From: Proteocatella sphenisci DSM 23131 | GTDB lineage: Bacteria; Bacillota; Clostridia; Peptostreptococcales; Filifactoraceae | Reading direction: 5' to 3' | NCBI RefSeq assembly: GCF_000423525.1 | Contig: NZ_AUID01000019.1 | Coordinates: 1 to 57,691, forward strand | Length of the DNA stretch: 57,691 nucleotides | Shown here: piece after piece, positions 27,585-37,985 of the stretch | Layout of the letters: each line of letters begins with the position of its first letter | Numbering within the stretch: position 1 is the first letter of the stretch | Position numbers and translations under genes: made by a program | Notes under the pieces: generated by a model | Database searches by the model: none | The model's input: only the letters and a program-made list of their open reading frames with translations | What the model was told of the DNA's origin: nothing

Positions 27585-28769
27585 ATGTCAGTAGAATTTG
27601 CAAGCATAATGAGCAAGCTGGGAGCATCAGAGATTCGTGAACTATTAAAACTTACAGCAAGAAAAGAAGTTATATCATTTGCAGGTGGACTTCCTGCACC
27701 AGAACTCTTCCCAGTAAAAGAATTTATGGCAGCATCAGCAGCTGTTATGACAGAGTCAGGACAAGACGCACTTCAGTATTCAACAACAGAAGGTTTTCCA
27801 CCGCTTAGAAAACAGATAGCTGAAAGAATGAACTCTAAGCTGCTTACAAATGTAGGAGCAGACGACATACTTGTTACAAATGGATCTCAGCAAGGACTTG
27901 ATTTTTCAGGAAAAGTATTCCTTGATCCAGGCGACATAGTAATATGCGAAAGCCCATCATATCTTGGAGCTATAAACGCTTTTAAATCATATGATCCTAA
28001 ATTTATAGAAGCACCAACAGATGAGCACGGAATGATAATGGAAGAACTTGAAAAGATACTTGAAGCTAACGATAGAGTTAAGATGATATATGTTATTCCA
28101 GATTTCCAAAACCCAACAGGCAGAACATGGCCTCTTGAGAGAAGAAAGAAATTTATGGAGATCATAAACAAGCACAATATAGTAGCTATAGAAGACAATC
28201 CTTATGGAGAACTTAGATTTGAAGGTGAAATGCTTCCATCACTAAAATCACTTGACACTAAGGGACTTGTAGTATTCCTTGGAACTTTCTCAAAAACATT
28301 TGCTCCAGGACTTAGAATTGGCTGGGTAGCAGCTTCAAATGAAATTTTAGAAAAATATATCATAATCAAACAGAGTGCAGACCTTCAGTCTTCGACTGTT
28401 TCACAAAGAGAACTTTCAAAATTCATAGATATGTATGACTTTGATGCTCACATAGCAAAAATAATCAAAGTATATAGATCAAGAAGAGACCTTATGTTAG
28501 ATGGCATAAAGAAATATTTCCCAGAAAATATAAGTGTTACGCATCCTGAAGGCGGCCTGTTTATGTGGGTTACTCTTCCAGAGCATTGCAATACAAAAGA
28601 TATAATGGTTAAATGTCTTGAAGGAAATGTAGCTTATGTTCCAGGTGGATCATTCTATCCAAATGGGGGAGTAGACAATACATTTAGACTTAACTACTCA
28701 AATATGACTGAAGAAAGAATCGTAGAAGGTATAAAGAAACTTGGAGAAATACTGAAAGCGAATATGTAA
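27585..28769 (+). CDS. PLP-dependent aminotransferase, probable leucine transaminase
   Basis: A 394-residue aminotransferase of the class I family related to 2-aminoadipate/MocR-type enzymes, without the GntR DNA-binding domain. It has IPDFQNPTGRTW near residue 168, the PLP Lys in GTFSKTFAPGLRIGW near residue 237, and the Arg in FRLNYSN near the C-terminus. It is the last gene of the leucine cluster, so converting leucine to 2-oxoisocaproate is the obvious role, by context. A strong terminator follows. Confidence 0.88.
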   Translation: MSVEFASIMSKLGASEIRELLKLTARKEVISFAGGLPAPELFPVKEFMAASAAVMTESGQDALQYSTTEGFPPLRKQIAERMNSKLLTNVGADDILVTNGSQQGLDFSGKVFLDPGDIVICESPSYLGAINAFKSYDPKFIEAPTDEHGMIMEELEKILEANDRVKMIYVIPDFQNPTGRTWPLERRKKFMEIINKHNIVAIEDNPYGELRFEGEMLPSLKSLDTKGLVVFLGTFSKTFAPGLRIGWVAASNEILEKYIIIKQSADLQSSTVSQRELSKFIDMYDFDAHIAKIIKVYRSRRDLMLDGIKKYFPENISVTHPEGGLFMWVTLPEHCNTKDIMVKCLEGNVAYVPGGSFYPNGGVDNTFRLNYSNMTEERIVEGIKKLGEILKANM

Positions 28770-28794
28770 TATAATAAAATAATAATAAAATAAG

Positions 28795-28844
28795 AAAACA
28801 TCCACAATCTGGTATTGAGTATTCCAGATTGTGGATGTTTTTTT
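28795..28844 (+). terminator. Rho-independent terminator ending the leucine operon
   Basis: An 18-bp perfect stem (28795-28812 with 28824-28841), an 11-base loop and seven T. It is the only strong terminator seen between the sigma-54 promoter at 16363 and here. Confidence 0.9.
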
Positions 28845-28918
28845 GCAAAAACAGTCCACTTTATAGCAACTCTACTGTATAATTATGAATAAGAACAAAT
28901 TGAAGCGGAGGAATTTCT

Positions 28919-31900
28919 ATGCTAAAGATAACAATGTCAAAGCATGTAAGAGATATAGAAAATGAGATTTTTGAAAGAGCCAGAAAAGATCATAGTGAAG
29001 CTAATAAAGCATATATAGTTGTACCAGAACAATTTACGCTTCAAAATGAGATAAAGCTAATGCAAGCACTGGATATAACAGCAGTAATGGACATTCGGAT
29101 AATGAGTTTTAACAGACTCTCAATAGAAGCTATGAACATATCGGGAGGGCTTAAACGGAAATTTTTAGATGATATAGGAAAAGCGATGGCAGTAAAGCGC
29201 ATATTTCAAAGTGACAGTTCGCAACTTATGCTTTACAAAGGAAGTATTGATAAAGAAGGATTTGTGACATCACTTGTAAAACTCATATCAGAAATGAAAA
29301 GGACAATGATAAGTCCGGCTCAGCTCATAGAGGCCTCTGATGAAAACAGTAATAATATTCTTATGTCACAAAAATTAAGGGAACTGGCACTTATATATGA
29401 AAAATTTGAAGCAGCCCTTAGTGGAAAGTACATAGATAATGAAGATCGCATAGGCCAGCTTGCAGACACTGGGGATATGACCTATCTTGAGGGCACAAAG
29501 CTTTATTTTTATAGTTTTTTCAGTTTTACAGAGATAGAGAATCAGGTTATTAAAAACATGTTAGAATCAGGTCTTGACGTAGAGGTGTTTCTTAATATGG
29601 ATTATGAACATTTAAATGATAATCTTGATGATACCTTTGTAATCACAAAAAATACACTAAAAAAGCTGACTGCTATGTGCCAGGAAACAGGTTTGAATTA
29701 TGAAGCAGTAAAACTTGAAGAAGGACTTTGTAAAAACAATGAAATAAGGTATTTGGGAGATAATATATTCAAGACACTTCCAGATGTAAATCAAGCGCTT
29801 CCATCTAGTATTGATATATATCATGCACACAATGTAGAAGAGGAGATTAGAAGAACCGCCATAGATATAAGCCACAAAATCATGAATGAGGGCTATCGTT
29901 ACATGGATATAACAGTTGTTCCGTGTGACCTGCAAAGATATAACAACAATATAAAATTCGTTTTTAAAGAATATGCAATACCTTTTTTTATAGATGAAAA
30001 AAGAAGTATAATGTCAAGTCCTGTTATAAAAACTATAATTTCGGTGCTTAATCTTATAGACACTAAATTCAGGATTGAAGACATACTCCTGTTTCTAAAG
30101 AGTGGTTTCAGTGAAATTAGCGAAAATGAAATTAATATTTTTGAAAATCATATCATAAAAAGAAAATTAAAGGGGGAGATGTTTTTTGAAGATAAATATT
30201 TTGAACCTGAATATTTTTATGAAGATGAAATAGAAAGAAAAACAGTGGAATCGGTAAGAAATCAGCTGTGCTTAATTTTTGGACCACTTAGAAATACTTC
30301 ACAGATAAATATGACAGCAAAAGAATTCGCAAAAAAGATATTTGATATCCTCTTTGATATAAGGCTGCCAGAAAACTTACAGAAGTTTGTCGAAAATCTC
30401 AAGGAAAGAGAGTTTTATGATGAGGCAAATGAAAACGGACAGATATGGAATGTCTTTTTAAGAATAGCAGACCAGAGCGTAGACCTGCTTGGAGATGAAA
30501 AAATAAGTTTCTCATACTACAAGGATATACTTGAGCAGGGAATGGTTAGTTATCAGCTTTCAGTTATTCCTCCTTCAAAAGATCAGGTGGTAATAGGAGA
30601 CATCGAAAGAAGCAGGAGCATGGATAAGAAGATAGTATATGTTCTGGGGGCAGACAGCTCAGGTATGCCAAGAGTTTCAAAAGAAAATGGACTTCTTTCA
30701 AAAGAAGAAAAAGAATTACTCGTAAATCAGGGGATAGAGCTGCCTTCTAATCAGGATTATATAGATAGCAATGAAGCACTTCTTATATATAACCTTATTA
30801 CAAAACCATCCCATCATTTATACATGAGCTTTGCAGCCGATACTGGAAGTGGAAGCGCAATCCCTTCAAGCATCATGAATCAGATAAGTGTGATATATCC
30901 AAAAGTGAAGATAAATAATATGAGAGATTATGATGCATCATATTACATTACAGTTCCTGATCCAACCATATCCATAATGGCAAGAGAAATAAAACGTTAT
31001 GTATATGGAGAAGACGTGGAAGAGATATGGTTTGATCTTTTAAGATATTATCTAAGCAATGAAATTCATGGTAAAAGAGTAAGCGCGGCTCTTTCAGGAA
31101 TATTTTATGATAACACTAGACTGCCAATAGGTAAAAACCTTGCATCAGACCTCTACAAGGCCCCTCTCAAAGTAAGCACAACCAGAATTGATAACTTTGC
31201 CAGATGCCCTTTTAGCCATTTTATAAAATATGGACTGAAGGCAAGACCTAGAAGAGTTTATGAGATAGACCCCGCAGAAATGGGTCAGGTGCTCCACCTT
31301 ACAGTAGAAGAATTTATAGCAAAGCTAAAAGAAAATCTTCCTGAGCTTGGGACTTTGACCAGAGAAGAATCAGATGCTATCATAGGAGAAATTTTTGAAA
31401 AATCAGCTCAGGAATTATTCAAAGAACATGATCTTAAAGAAAAACGAAATCAGCATATACTTGGGAAACTCAAAAAAACAGCATTTGTAGCAGGCTACAG
31501 CTGTTTAGAGCAGTTAAGGACAGGCAGCTTCAAGCTTATGTACCAGGAAGAAAAATTTGCGCAAGGAAGTGAAATTCCACCTGTGGTATTTGTTATAGAT
31601 GGTGAAAAGATAATCCTTGAAGGAACCATAGACAGAGTCGATGTTCTCGAAGATGGGGAAAGAAAATTCATAAAAGTCATAGACTACAAGACCAGGTCTA
31701 AGTCTTTTAGCCTTTCTGATGCCTACAATGGATTAGATATACAACTTATGATATATCTCAAGGCAGCAATGAAAAGCAAGGCTTTTATAAAAAATGAGAC
31801 CTATCCAGCAGGCGTTTTTTATTTTCCAGTGATAAACCCTTTAATAAATACACAGACAAGAGACAAGGAAAAGATAGAAGAACTCATAAAATCTCAGATG

Positions 31901-32269
31901 AAGATGGATGGGATAGTGCTCCATGATTTAAAAGTAATTGAAGCCATAAACGGTAAAGACGGAGATGATGCTGTAAAAACAAAAGGAAAAACCAAAACAG
32001 AACATATGCTTGAACTTGAAGAATTTAATGCCTTGATTTCAAGGGTAGAAAATAACATAAGCAATTATCTTGAGGAAATGATAGCGGGTATTATAGAGGC
32101 GAGTCCTGTTATTATCCCAAAAACAAAGGCAAAGGCATGTGATTACTGCAGATACAGTTCAATATGCAGATTTGATGAAGAGCTGGAAACAAATAATTAC
32201 AGAAAGATACCTCAGTACAGCAATGAAGAGATAATAAATAAACTTGGAGAGGAGCAGATAAATGAGTAA
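28919..32269 (+). CDS. addB: AddB subunit of the AddAB helicase-nuclease
   Basis: A 1116-residue AddB/RexB, acting with AddA on double-strand DNA ends for recombinational repair. The C-terminal RecB-type nuclease is intact (KVIDYKTRS near residue 919, then LDIQLMIYLKA). The four iron-sulfur Cys are visible: one in FARCPFSHF near 762 and three in ACDYCRYSSIC near 1077. The N-terminus is unusual: where AddB normally has a GRxGSGK(S/T) Walker A just after the first strand, this protein reads LKITMSKHVRDIE. GGAGG upstream. It overlaps addA by eight bases. Confidence 0.93.
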   Translation: MLKITMSKHVRDIENEIFERARKDHSEANKAYIVVPEQFTLQNEIKLMQALDITAVMDIRIMSFNRLSIEAMNISGGLKRKFLDDIGKAMAVKRIFQSDSSQLMLYKGSIDKEGFVTSLVKLISEMKRTMISPAQLIEASDENSNNILMSQKLRELALIYEKFEAALSGKYIDNEDRIGQLADTGDMTYLEGTKLYFYSFFSFTEIENQVIKNMLESGLDVEVFLNMDYEHLNDNLDDTFVITKNTLKKLTAMCQETGLNYEAVKLEEGLCKNNEIRYLGDNIFKTLPDVNQALPSSIDIYHAHNVEEEIRRTAIDISHKIMNEGYRYMDITVVPCDLQRYNNNIKFVFKEYAIPFFIDEKRSIMSSPVIKTIISVLNLIDTKFRIEDILLFLKSGFSEISENEINIFENHIIKRKLKGEMFFEDKYFEPEYFYEDEIERKTVESVRNQLCLIFGPLRNTSQINMTAKEFAKKIFDILFDIRLPENLQKFVENLKEREFYDEANENGQIWNVFLRIADQSVDLLGDEKISFSYYKDILEQGMVSYQLSVIPPSKDQVVIGDIERSRSMDKKIVYVLGADSSGMPRVSKENGLLSKEEKELLVNQGIELPSNQDYIDSNEALLIYNLITKPSHHLYMSFAADTGSGSAIPSSIMNQISVIYPKVKINNMRDYDASYYITVPDPTISIMAREIKRYVYGEDVEEIWFDLLRYYLSNEIHGKRVSAALSGIFYDNTRLPIGKNLASDLYKAPLKVSTTRIDNFARCPFSHFIKYGLKARPRRVYEIDPAEMGQVLHLTVEEFIAKLKENLPELGTLTREESDAIIGEIFEKSAQELFKEHDLKEKRNQHILGKLKKTAFVAGYSCLEQLRTGSFKLMYQEEKFAQGSEIPPVVFVIDGEKIILEGTIDRVDVLEDGERKFIKVIDYKTRSKSFSLSDAYNGLDIQLMIYLKAAMKSKAFIKNETYPAGVFYFPVINPLINTQTRDKEKIEELIKSQMKMDGIVLHDLKVIEAINGKDGDDAVKTKGKTKTEHMLELEEFNALISRVENNISNYLEEMIAGIIEASPVIIPKTKAKACDYCRYSSICRFDEELETNNYRKIPQYSNEEIINKLGEEQINE

Positions 32270-35200
32270 CAACTGGACTAGCGATCAACAAAGAGCAATA
32301 GATATAAGAGAGAAAAACATACTGGTTTCGGCAGCCGCAGGTTCAGGAAAAACAGCGGTTTTAGTAGAACGAATACTTAATATGCTGGAAAATGACCGTG
32401 AGGACATAGACTCCATGCTCATTGTTACCTTTACAAATGCTGCAGCAAAAGAAATGAAAGACAGGGTACAAAAAAAACTTCACAGCAGGATAGGCGACTT
32501 GACCAGGGGAGGCAAAGACCTGAGCGATGAGGATCTGCAAAAAGCGATTTTTCTTAAAAAACAGATAAAAAACTTATCCAGAGCATCGATTAGTACAGTG
32601 CACTCATTTTGCATAGACATATTGAGACAGAACTTTCAAATGGCAGGGATAGATCCGTCATTTAAAATTGCAAACGAATCACTGGCTCTGATGCTGAAAA
32701 ACAGAGCTGCAGAAAACACATTCGACAAGATGTATGAAAAAGAAGACCAGGGTTTTTTGGACCTTGTGGATGCATTTGGAGGGGCCAAGAGTGACCGAGG
32801 ATTGCTAGATCAGATGTTTCAGCTCCACCGCTTTATACAGGCCCATCCCTATCCTCAAAAGTGGCTTAAAAGCCAGGCTGACAACTACAAGATGGCAGAC
32901 ATAGATGAAAGCGAAGATGTAAAAACAGAGGCCTTTGCAAAAAGCATATGGGCGCATGAAATGAAGCATCACAGCCTAATACAGATGCGAAGAGCTCTGG
33001 GGCAATGCGAAAAGGCAATATATTTGTGTAAGAAATATGAAAATCCGATTGCATATATAGAAAACATAGAAGATGACCAATTAATTATACACGAAATTAT
33101 AAAGAGTCTTGAGTCTGAAGATTGGATGGGTTTTCATGAGCAAATTACAAATTTCAAGCAGACCAGACTGAAAACAGTGAGCAAAAAGAGTGCAGAGCAG
33201 AATAACTATGATCAGATTATATTAGATCGTATAAAAGACATAAGAAAAAATGGCATAAAAGAAGAATTGCAGAGCATAGCTAAGATATTTGCAGATGCAG
33301 GTATGATCCAGCTTATAGATGATATAGGATATATGCATAAACATGTTATTAGCCTCACAGACCTTGTCTTAGAATTTGACAAAGAATTGATGGCCCTTAA
33401 AAAAGAAAATGGAGTATTAGATTTTTCAGATCTTGAGCATTTCACACTCAAAGTACTCGAAGACGATGGAGTAAGACAAAGTCTCCAAAATAAGTATAAA
33501 CATATTTTTTTTGATGAATATCAAGATAGCAATTTAGTTCAAGAAACAATAATAAACGCTATAAAAAGAGAGAACAATTTATTTTTTGTAGGAGATGTCA
33601 AGCAGTCTATATACAGATTCCGGCTTTCTGACCCTACGCTTTTTAATAACAGGTACAAGGTGTATGCAAAAGAAGCATCAGAAGAATCAGAGAAAATAGA
33701 CCTGTCAAAAAACTTCAGGAGCAGAAGAGAAATACTCGATTTTTGCAATTTGATATTTAGCAATATAATGAGTGAAGAACTTGGAGAAGTTGACTATAGT
33801 CATATATCACATCAGCTGGTTGCGGGAAAAGATGCAGCAGATTATGATAACAACATAGAGCTGGCTATAATAGAGAAAAACTCTGCTTCAGACACCAGTG
33901 ATTATGCAGACGATGAAGACGGTTTTTCATCTGGAGAAGAATCTGTAATAGATAAAGATGAACTTGAAGCAATTTATTGCGGAGGAAAGATATCAAAGCT
34001 GGTATCTACAGGGAAGGTAAGATATAAAGATATAGTTATACTCATGAGGTCTCCCAAAGCCAAAGCTAAATTGTTTGAAAAAGTTTTAAGCAGGTTTAAC
34101 ATACCTTGTTATGTGGATTTCAGGAGCTCCAGCTTTGACAAAGTTGAGATAAAATGTCTGCTTGATTATCTTAGAATAATAGACAATCGTAATCAGGACG
34201 AGGCTCTAATAGGAGCAATGAGTTCTGTCTTTGGAGGATTTGAGATAGAAGAACTTATTGAAATCAGGACATCATATCCAAATGCTTCATTTTACAGTGC
34301 TACTCAGGATTATTCTTATGAAAAAAAAGATCATATTTCACAAAAACTCAATGATTTCTATTCAAAAATAGATACTTTGAAAATGTTTGAAAATATGTGG
34401 CGACTTGCAGATTTCATATGGTATGTAGTTGAAAATTCAGACTACAGTACCTATGTATCAGGTATGACAGATGGAAAACAGCGCATGATAAATATAAAGA
34501 GCTTTATAGAAAAGGCCAGTGAATATGAAGAAAGTGAGTCTATGGGCCTTTTTGGATTTCTAAGGCAGGTAGAACGCATACTAAAAGAAAAAGGAGACAG
34601 CCCGGAGAAGAGTGTGCTTGTAGAATCAGAGGACGCGGTTACCATAATGTCCGTTCACAAGAGCAAGGGACTCGAATTTAATACAGTATTCCTTTGCGAC
34701 CTGGGCAAAAGAATAAATGAAGCAGATATAAGATCTGACATAATCCTTCACAATAAACTTGGGATAGGAATGAAATATAAAAATACTGATGAAAACATAC
34801 AGTCGGATTCAATACCAAGGAATCAAATTAAAATAAGAAAAAGTCTGGAAAATATATCAGAAGAGATAAGGATACTTTATGTTGCCCTTACAAGAGCAGT
34901 AGACAGGCTATACCTCACAGGAATGGTTGCTGATGCAGAAAAATTTGTCACAAAAATAATGAAGGGTGATATAGACGCTAATATCAGAAAGCATAAGAAT
35001 TATCTGGCCTGGATAGGAAGTGTACTAGTCAGAGACAGGGCCGGAGCAGCACTTAGAAGTATCAGTGAGAACATAATTTCAGAAGAAGAAATGTTCGACT
35101 CAGGACTTAAATACAACATAAGCATATATAGAGCAGAAGATCTTGAAAAGGCTGGACTACAGCCAGATCTAGGCCTAAAAGAACTCAAAGAAAAGATATA

Positions 35201-35864
35201 TGGAGACAAAGATGCAGGCAGTAACAGATATAGTGAATTTAAGAATATAGAAGACTTTGAGTATAAATATATAGAAGATACCAGAACACCTGGGAAAAGA
35301 TCAGTAACAGATATAACTAAATCCTATATAAAAGAAGATGCTCAGTATCATACCCAAGATATAAAACTAAATAAAATCCCACTTTTCATGCAAGAAAAAA
35401 AGATGTTTTCCAAAACAGACATAGGGACAATTGTCCATATGGTAATGGAAAAGATAAGTATAAGGCCTCATACCATAGAATCAGTAGGAGAAGAAATAAA
35501 GAAACTGGTAGATTTAGAATTGTTAACCGCTGAAGAAGCTGAGGTTGCAGACGCTTTGCTGGTAGCAGAATTCTTTGAAAGTGAAATTGGAAAGCGAATG
35601 ATAGATTCAAAAAGAGTATACAGAGAAAAGCAGTTCCTCATGCGTTATGAAGACGCTATAGTAGAAGGTATAATAGACTGTTTTTTCTTTGAAGAAGATG
35701 GTATAGTGCTAATAGATTACAAAACTGACGAATTGCCAGATGCGCAAAAATATGGTCCCCAGCTGCAAATGTACAAAGACGCTCTGGAGAGCATATATAA
35801 AGAAAAAGTCAAAGAAACATATATATACTGGCTAAATAAAGGAATAAGCACAAAGATTCAGTAA
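32262..35864 (+). CDS. addA: AddA helicase-nuclease subunit
   Basis: A 1200-residue UvrD-family helicase with RecB-type nuclease. Walker A is SAAAGSGKTAV near residue 24, Walker B is HIFFDEYQDSN near residue 414, later helicase motifs include MSVHKSKGLEF near 797 and LYVALTRAVDRLYL near 875, and the nuclease motif is VLIDYKTDE near 1154. Length is normal. With AddB it unwinds and resects double-strand breaks. Its ATG lies inside the end of addB, so the two are translationally coupled. Confidence 0.96.
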   Translation: MSNNWTSDQQRAIDIREKNILVSAAAGSGKTAVLVERILNMLENDREDIDSMLIVTFTNAAAKEMKDRVQKKLHSRIGDLTRGGKDLSDEDLQKAIFLKKQIKNLSRASISTVHSFCIDILRQNFQMAGIDPSFKIANESLALMLKNRAAENTFDKMYEKEDQGFLDLVDAFGGAKSDRGLLDQMFQLHRFIQAHPYPQKWLKSQADNYKMADIDESEDVKTEAFAKSIWAHEMKHHSLIQMRRALGQCEKAIYLCKKYENPIAYIENIEDDQLIIHEIIKSLESEDWMGFHEQITNFKQTRLKTVSKKSAEQNNYDQIILDRIKDIRKNGIKEELQSIAKIFADAGMIQLIDDIGYMHKHVISLTDLVLEFDKELMALKKENGVLDFSDLEHFTLKVLEDDGVRQSLQNKYKHIFFDEYQDSNLVQETIINAIKRENNLFFVGDVKQSIYRFRLSDPTLFNNRYKVYAKEASEESEKIDLSKNFRSRREILDFCNLIFSNIMSEELGEVDYSHISHQLVAGKDAADYDNNIELAIIEKNSASDTSDYADDEDGFSSGEESVIDKDELEAIYCGGKISKLVSTGKVRYKDIVILMRSPKAKAKLFEKVLSRFNIPCYVDFRSSSFDKVEIKCLLDYLRIIDNRNQDEALIGAMSSVFGGFEIEELIEIRTSYPNASFYSATQDYSYEKKDHISQKLNDFYSKIDTLKMFENMWRLADFIWYVVENSDYSTYVSGMTDGKQRMINIKSFIEKASEYEESESMGLFGFLRQVERILKEKGDSPEKSVLVESEDAVTIMSVHKSKGLEFNTVFLCDLGKRINEADIRSDIILHNKLGIGMKYKNTDENIQSDSIPRNQIKIRKSLENISEEIRILYVALTRAVDRLYLTGMVADAEKFVTKIMKGDIDANIRKHKNYLAWIGSVLVRDRAGAALRSISENIISEEEMFDSGLKYNISIYRAEDLEKAGLQPDLGLKELKEKIYGDKDAGSNRYSEFKNIEDFEYKYIEDTRTPGKRSVTDITKSYIKEDAQYHTQDIKLNKIPLFMQEKKMFSKTDIGTIVHMVMEKISIRPHTIESVGEEIKKLVDLELLTAEEAEVADALLVAEFFESEIGKRMIDSKRVYREKQFLMRYEDAIVEGIIDCFFFEEDGIVLIDYKTDELPDAQKYGPQLQMYKDALESIYKEKVKETYIYWLNKGISTKIQ

Positions 35865-35871
35865 AACTCAA

Positions 35872-36714
35872 TTAGCCCGATATGACATGTTTTAGATCTT
35901 TTAAAAAGGGAAAGCTTATGCATGCTGCCATGATCCAGAGGTTTAAAAATTCGGTGACCATGCCATGGCCAACAGCCAGTATAATAAGGGATATGAGAAG
36001 GAGTAAAGCAGAGGCCTTTACCCTTCTTGGGCTTATAAGATTCGTTTCAAGGTCGTTCATAGAAAGTATGGCTTTTAAAAGTGAAAGTCTCAGGATATAT
36101 GCAATGCCAATAATAAGGACCATCATTGATGAGAAAGCATCAAGAGAAACAGTCATAACACCAAATCCTCTGAAGAACCATAAAAGCGACATCATAAAAG
36201 ATATTACTATAAAAGGTAAATTTTGTTTATTATCAGGCTTTAACTTGTAATCAACAAATAAAGCCGTGCCAAAAAACAGCGGATAGATAAATGGCGAAAT
36301 AAAATATTGGACTATAGTAAATATAGTCATTGCAGATAACTCAGCAAGAGAAGACCTGTATCCGCTGCTTTTTATAAGAAGGCGGATAGTAAAGAGGAAG
36401 AAAAAAGTGGTCATTAGGTGTACTTCTCTTATCCCAATGATAAAGAGACTGGTAAGTATAAAAGATGGAAGATATATATTCACGCTGTCTGGAGAAAGTT
36501 CTACCATTATAAGATATGTTACATAACAAAGAATGGTTTTTCTAAAGGCGTCGATAACTGATAAAAACATACCTGTATCAATTATAAAATAAGAATATAT
36601 AAAGGAAGTCAAAGCCAAAAGAATACATAAAGGTATTATGAATTTATCAAAATTGTTTTTTTTCCTGTTTAACCTTATCGTGGTTGGGAATAAAGATTCT
36701 ATAGTACTTTGCAT
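35872..36714 (-). CDS. Unrecognised polytopic membrane protein
   Basis: A 280-residue protein with seven or eight hydrophobic segments after a basic N-terminal stretch (residues 1-25). I see no conserved motif that names a family. It is read toward addA, with only seven bases between the two stop codons, and a GGAGG ribosome site supports the start at 36714. Its start is 73 bases from the divergently transcribed lipoprotein gene, so the two may share a control region. Confidence 0.75.
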   Translation of the reverse strand: MQSTIESLFPTTIRLNRKKNNFDKFIIPLCILLALTSFIYSYFIIDTGMFLSVIDAFRKTILCYVTYLIMVELSPDSVNIYLPSFILTSLFIIGIREVHLMTTFFFLFTIRLLIKSSGYRSSLAELSAMTIFTIVQYFISPFIYPLFFGTALFVDYKLKPDNKQNLPFIVISFMMSLLWFFRGFGVMTVSLDAFSSMMVLIIGIAYILRLSLLKAILSMNDLETNLISPRRVKASALLLLISLIILAVGHGMVTEFLNLWIMAACISFPFLKDLKHVISG

Positions 36715-36787
36715 AAAATTGTTTCCTCCAATGTAGTTATATTGTCAGTTTACACCAGCGGGAACACTATATCAAGGAGAAAAGATT

Positions 36788-37963
36788 ATGAGAGTAAAAA
36801 TAAAAAACTATATATTAATAATAACCATGGCTCTTTCAGTAATGGTTATTATTAATGGGTGCAATATAAAAGCTGACATTCAAGAAGACTCAGAATTGGA
36901 AGTGATAAAAATAGGGGTTCTGGAACCCCTAAGTGGAGCAAATGCAGAGGGCGGGAAACTCGAGCTCGAAGGAATAAAGCTTGCAAACGAGATGTACCCA
37001 AAAGTGCTTGGAAGAAAAGTACAGCTGGTAATAGCAGATAATAAATCAGACAAAGAAACATCTGCACAGCTTGCAGACAGGCTGGTAAATGAATATGGAG
37101 TATCAGCAATTATAGGTTCATGGGGATCTGGATTATCCATGGGAGCAGGAGAGGTTATTAAAGCGGCGAAAATTCCTATGATTGCACCTTCAGCTACAAA
37201 TCCCAAAGTCACAAAGGACAACGACTATTATTTTAGAGCATGTTTTATAGATCCTTTTCAAGGGGAAGTCCTTGCAAAAATGGCATACGAAAGATTAGAA
37301 GCTAAGACGGCATTTATAATATACGAAAAATCCAATGAATATTCACAGGGCCTGGCAGTTTTCTTTGAAAATGAATTTGTCAAGCTGACTGAAAAAAAAT
37401 CAAGTGTAGTGGCTGTAACAGGTTATGACCAGGGAACCCTTGATTTTACTGGAATTCTTGAAGAAGTTGCAGCTCAAGATCCAGATGTAATATTTGCGCC
37501 AGGCAATTTTACAGAATCGGCAATGCTAATAAAACAAGCCAGGCGAATGGGGATCAAAACAGATTTTCTGGGAGGAGACACATGGGAGAATCCTGAATTC
37601 CTAAACGTGGGCTTAGAGTCAGTAGAAGGGGCTATGATAACAACCTCGTTTTCCGCTGAAAAACCCGCAAACTGGGCATCCAGAGACTTTATATCCAAAT
37701 ATACCAAGAGATACAGCCGAAAACCACTTTCACTTTCAGCTCTTGGATTTGATTCATACAGGATTATAATAGATGCTATAAAAAGAGCAGGCACTGCAGA
37801 AGACAGTGAAAAACTAAGGCAGGCTATTGCATCTACCCAAAATTTCAAAGGAACGACGGGGAAGATAAGTCTTGATAAAAATGGAGATGCAATAAAAGAT
37901 GTGGTAGTACTAAAAGTGAAAAACGGAAAGTTTGTTTATCAAACTACTGTAAGGTATAAATAA
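36788..37963 (+). CDS. Branched-chain-type amino-acid-binding lipoprotein (LivJ-like), orphan
   Basis: A 391-residue receptor of the Peripla_BP_6/LivJ family. A lipoprotein signal ends at lipobox IINGC (Cys about residue 25). The core begins KIGVLEPLSGANAEGGK, with later GSWGSGLSMG and APSATNPKVT. No permease or ATPase genes adjoin it. It lies directly upstream of the PrdR-like regulator, so it could supply an ABC transporter encoded elsewhere or have a sensing role. The ligand is unknown. GGAGAAA ribosome site. Confidence 0.85.
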   Translation: MRVKIKNYILIITMALSVMVIINGCNIKADIQEDSELEVIKIGVLEPLSGANAEGGKLELEGIKLANEMYPKVLGRKVQLVIADNKSDKETSAQLADRLVNEYGVSAIIGSWGSGLSMGAGEVIKAAKIPMIAPSATNPKVTKDNDYYFRACFIDPFQGEVLAKMAYERLEAKTAFIIYEKSNEYSQGLAVFFENEFVKLTEKKSSVVAVTGYDQGTLDFTGILEEVAAQDPDVIFAPGNFTESAMLIKQARRMGIKTDFLGGDTWENPEFLNVGLESVEGAMITTSFSAEKPANWASRDFISKYTKRYSRKPLSLSALGFDSYRIIIDAIKRAGTAEDSEKLRQAIASTQNFKGTTGKISLDKNGDAIKDVVVLKVKNGKFVYQTTVRYK

Positions 37964-37985
37964 ATTCTTCTTTAAAAAGACCGGG

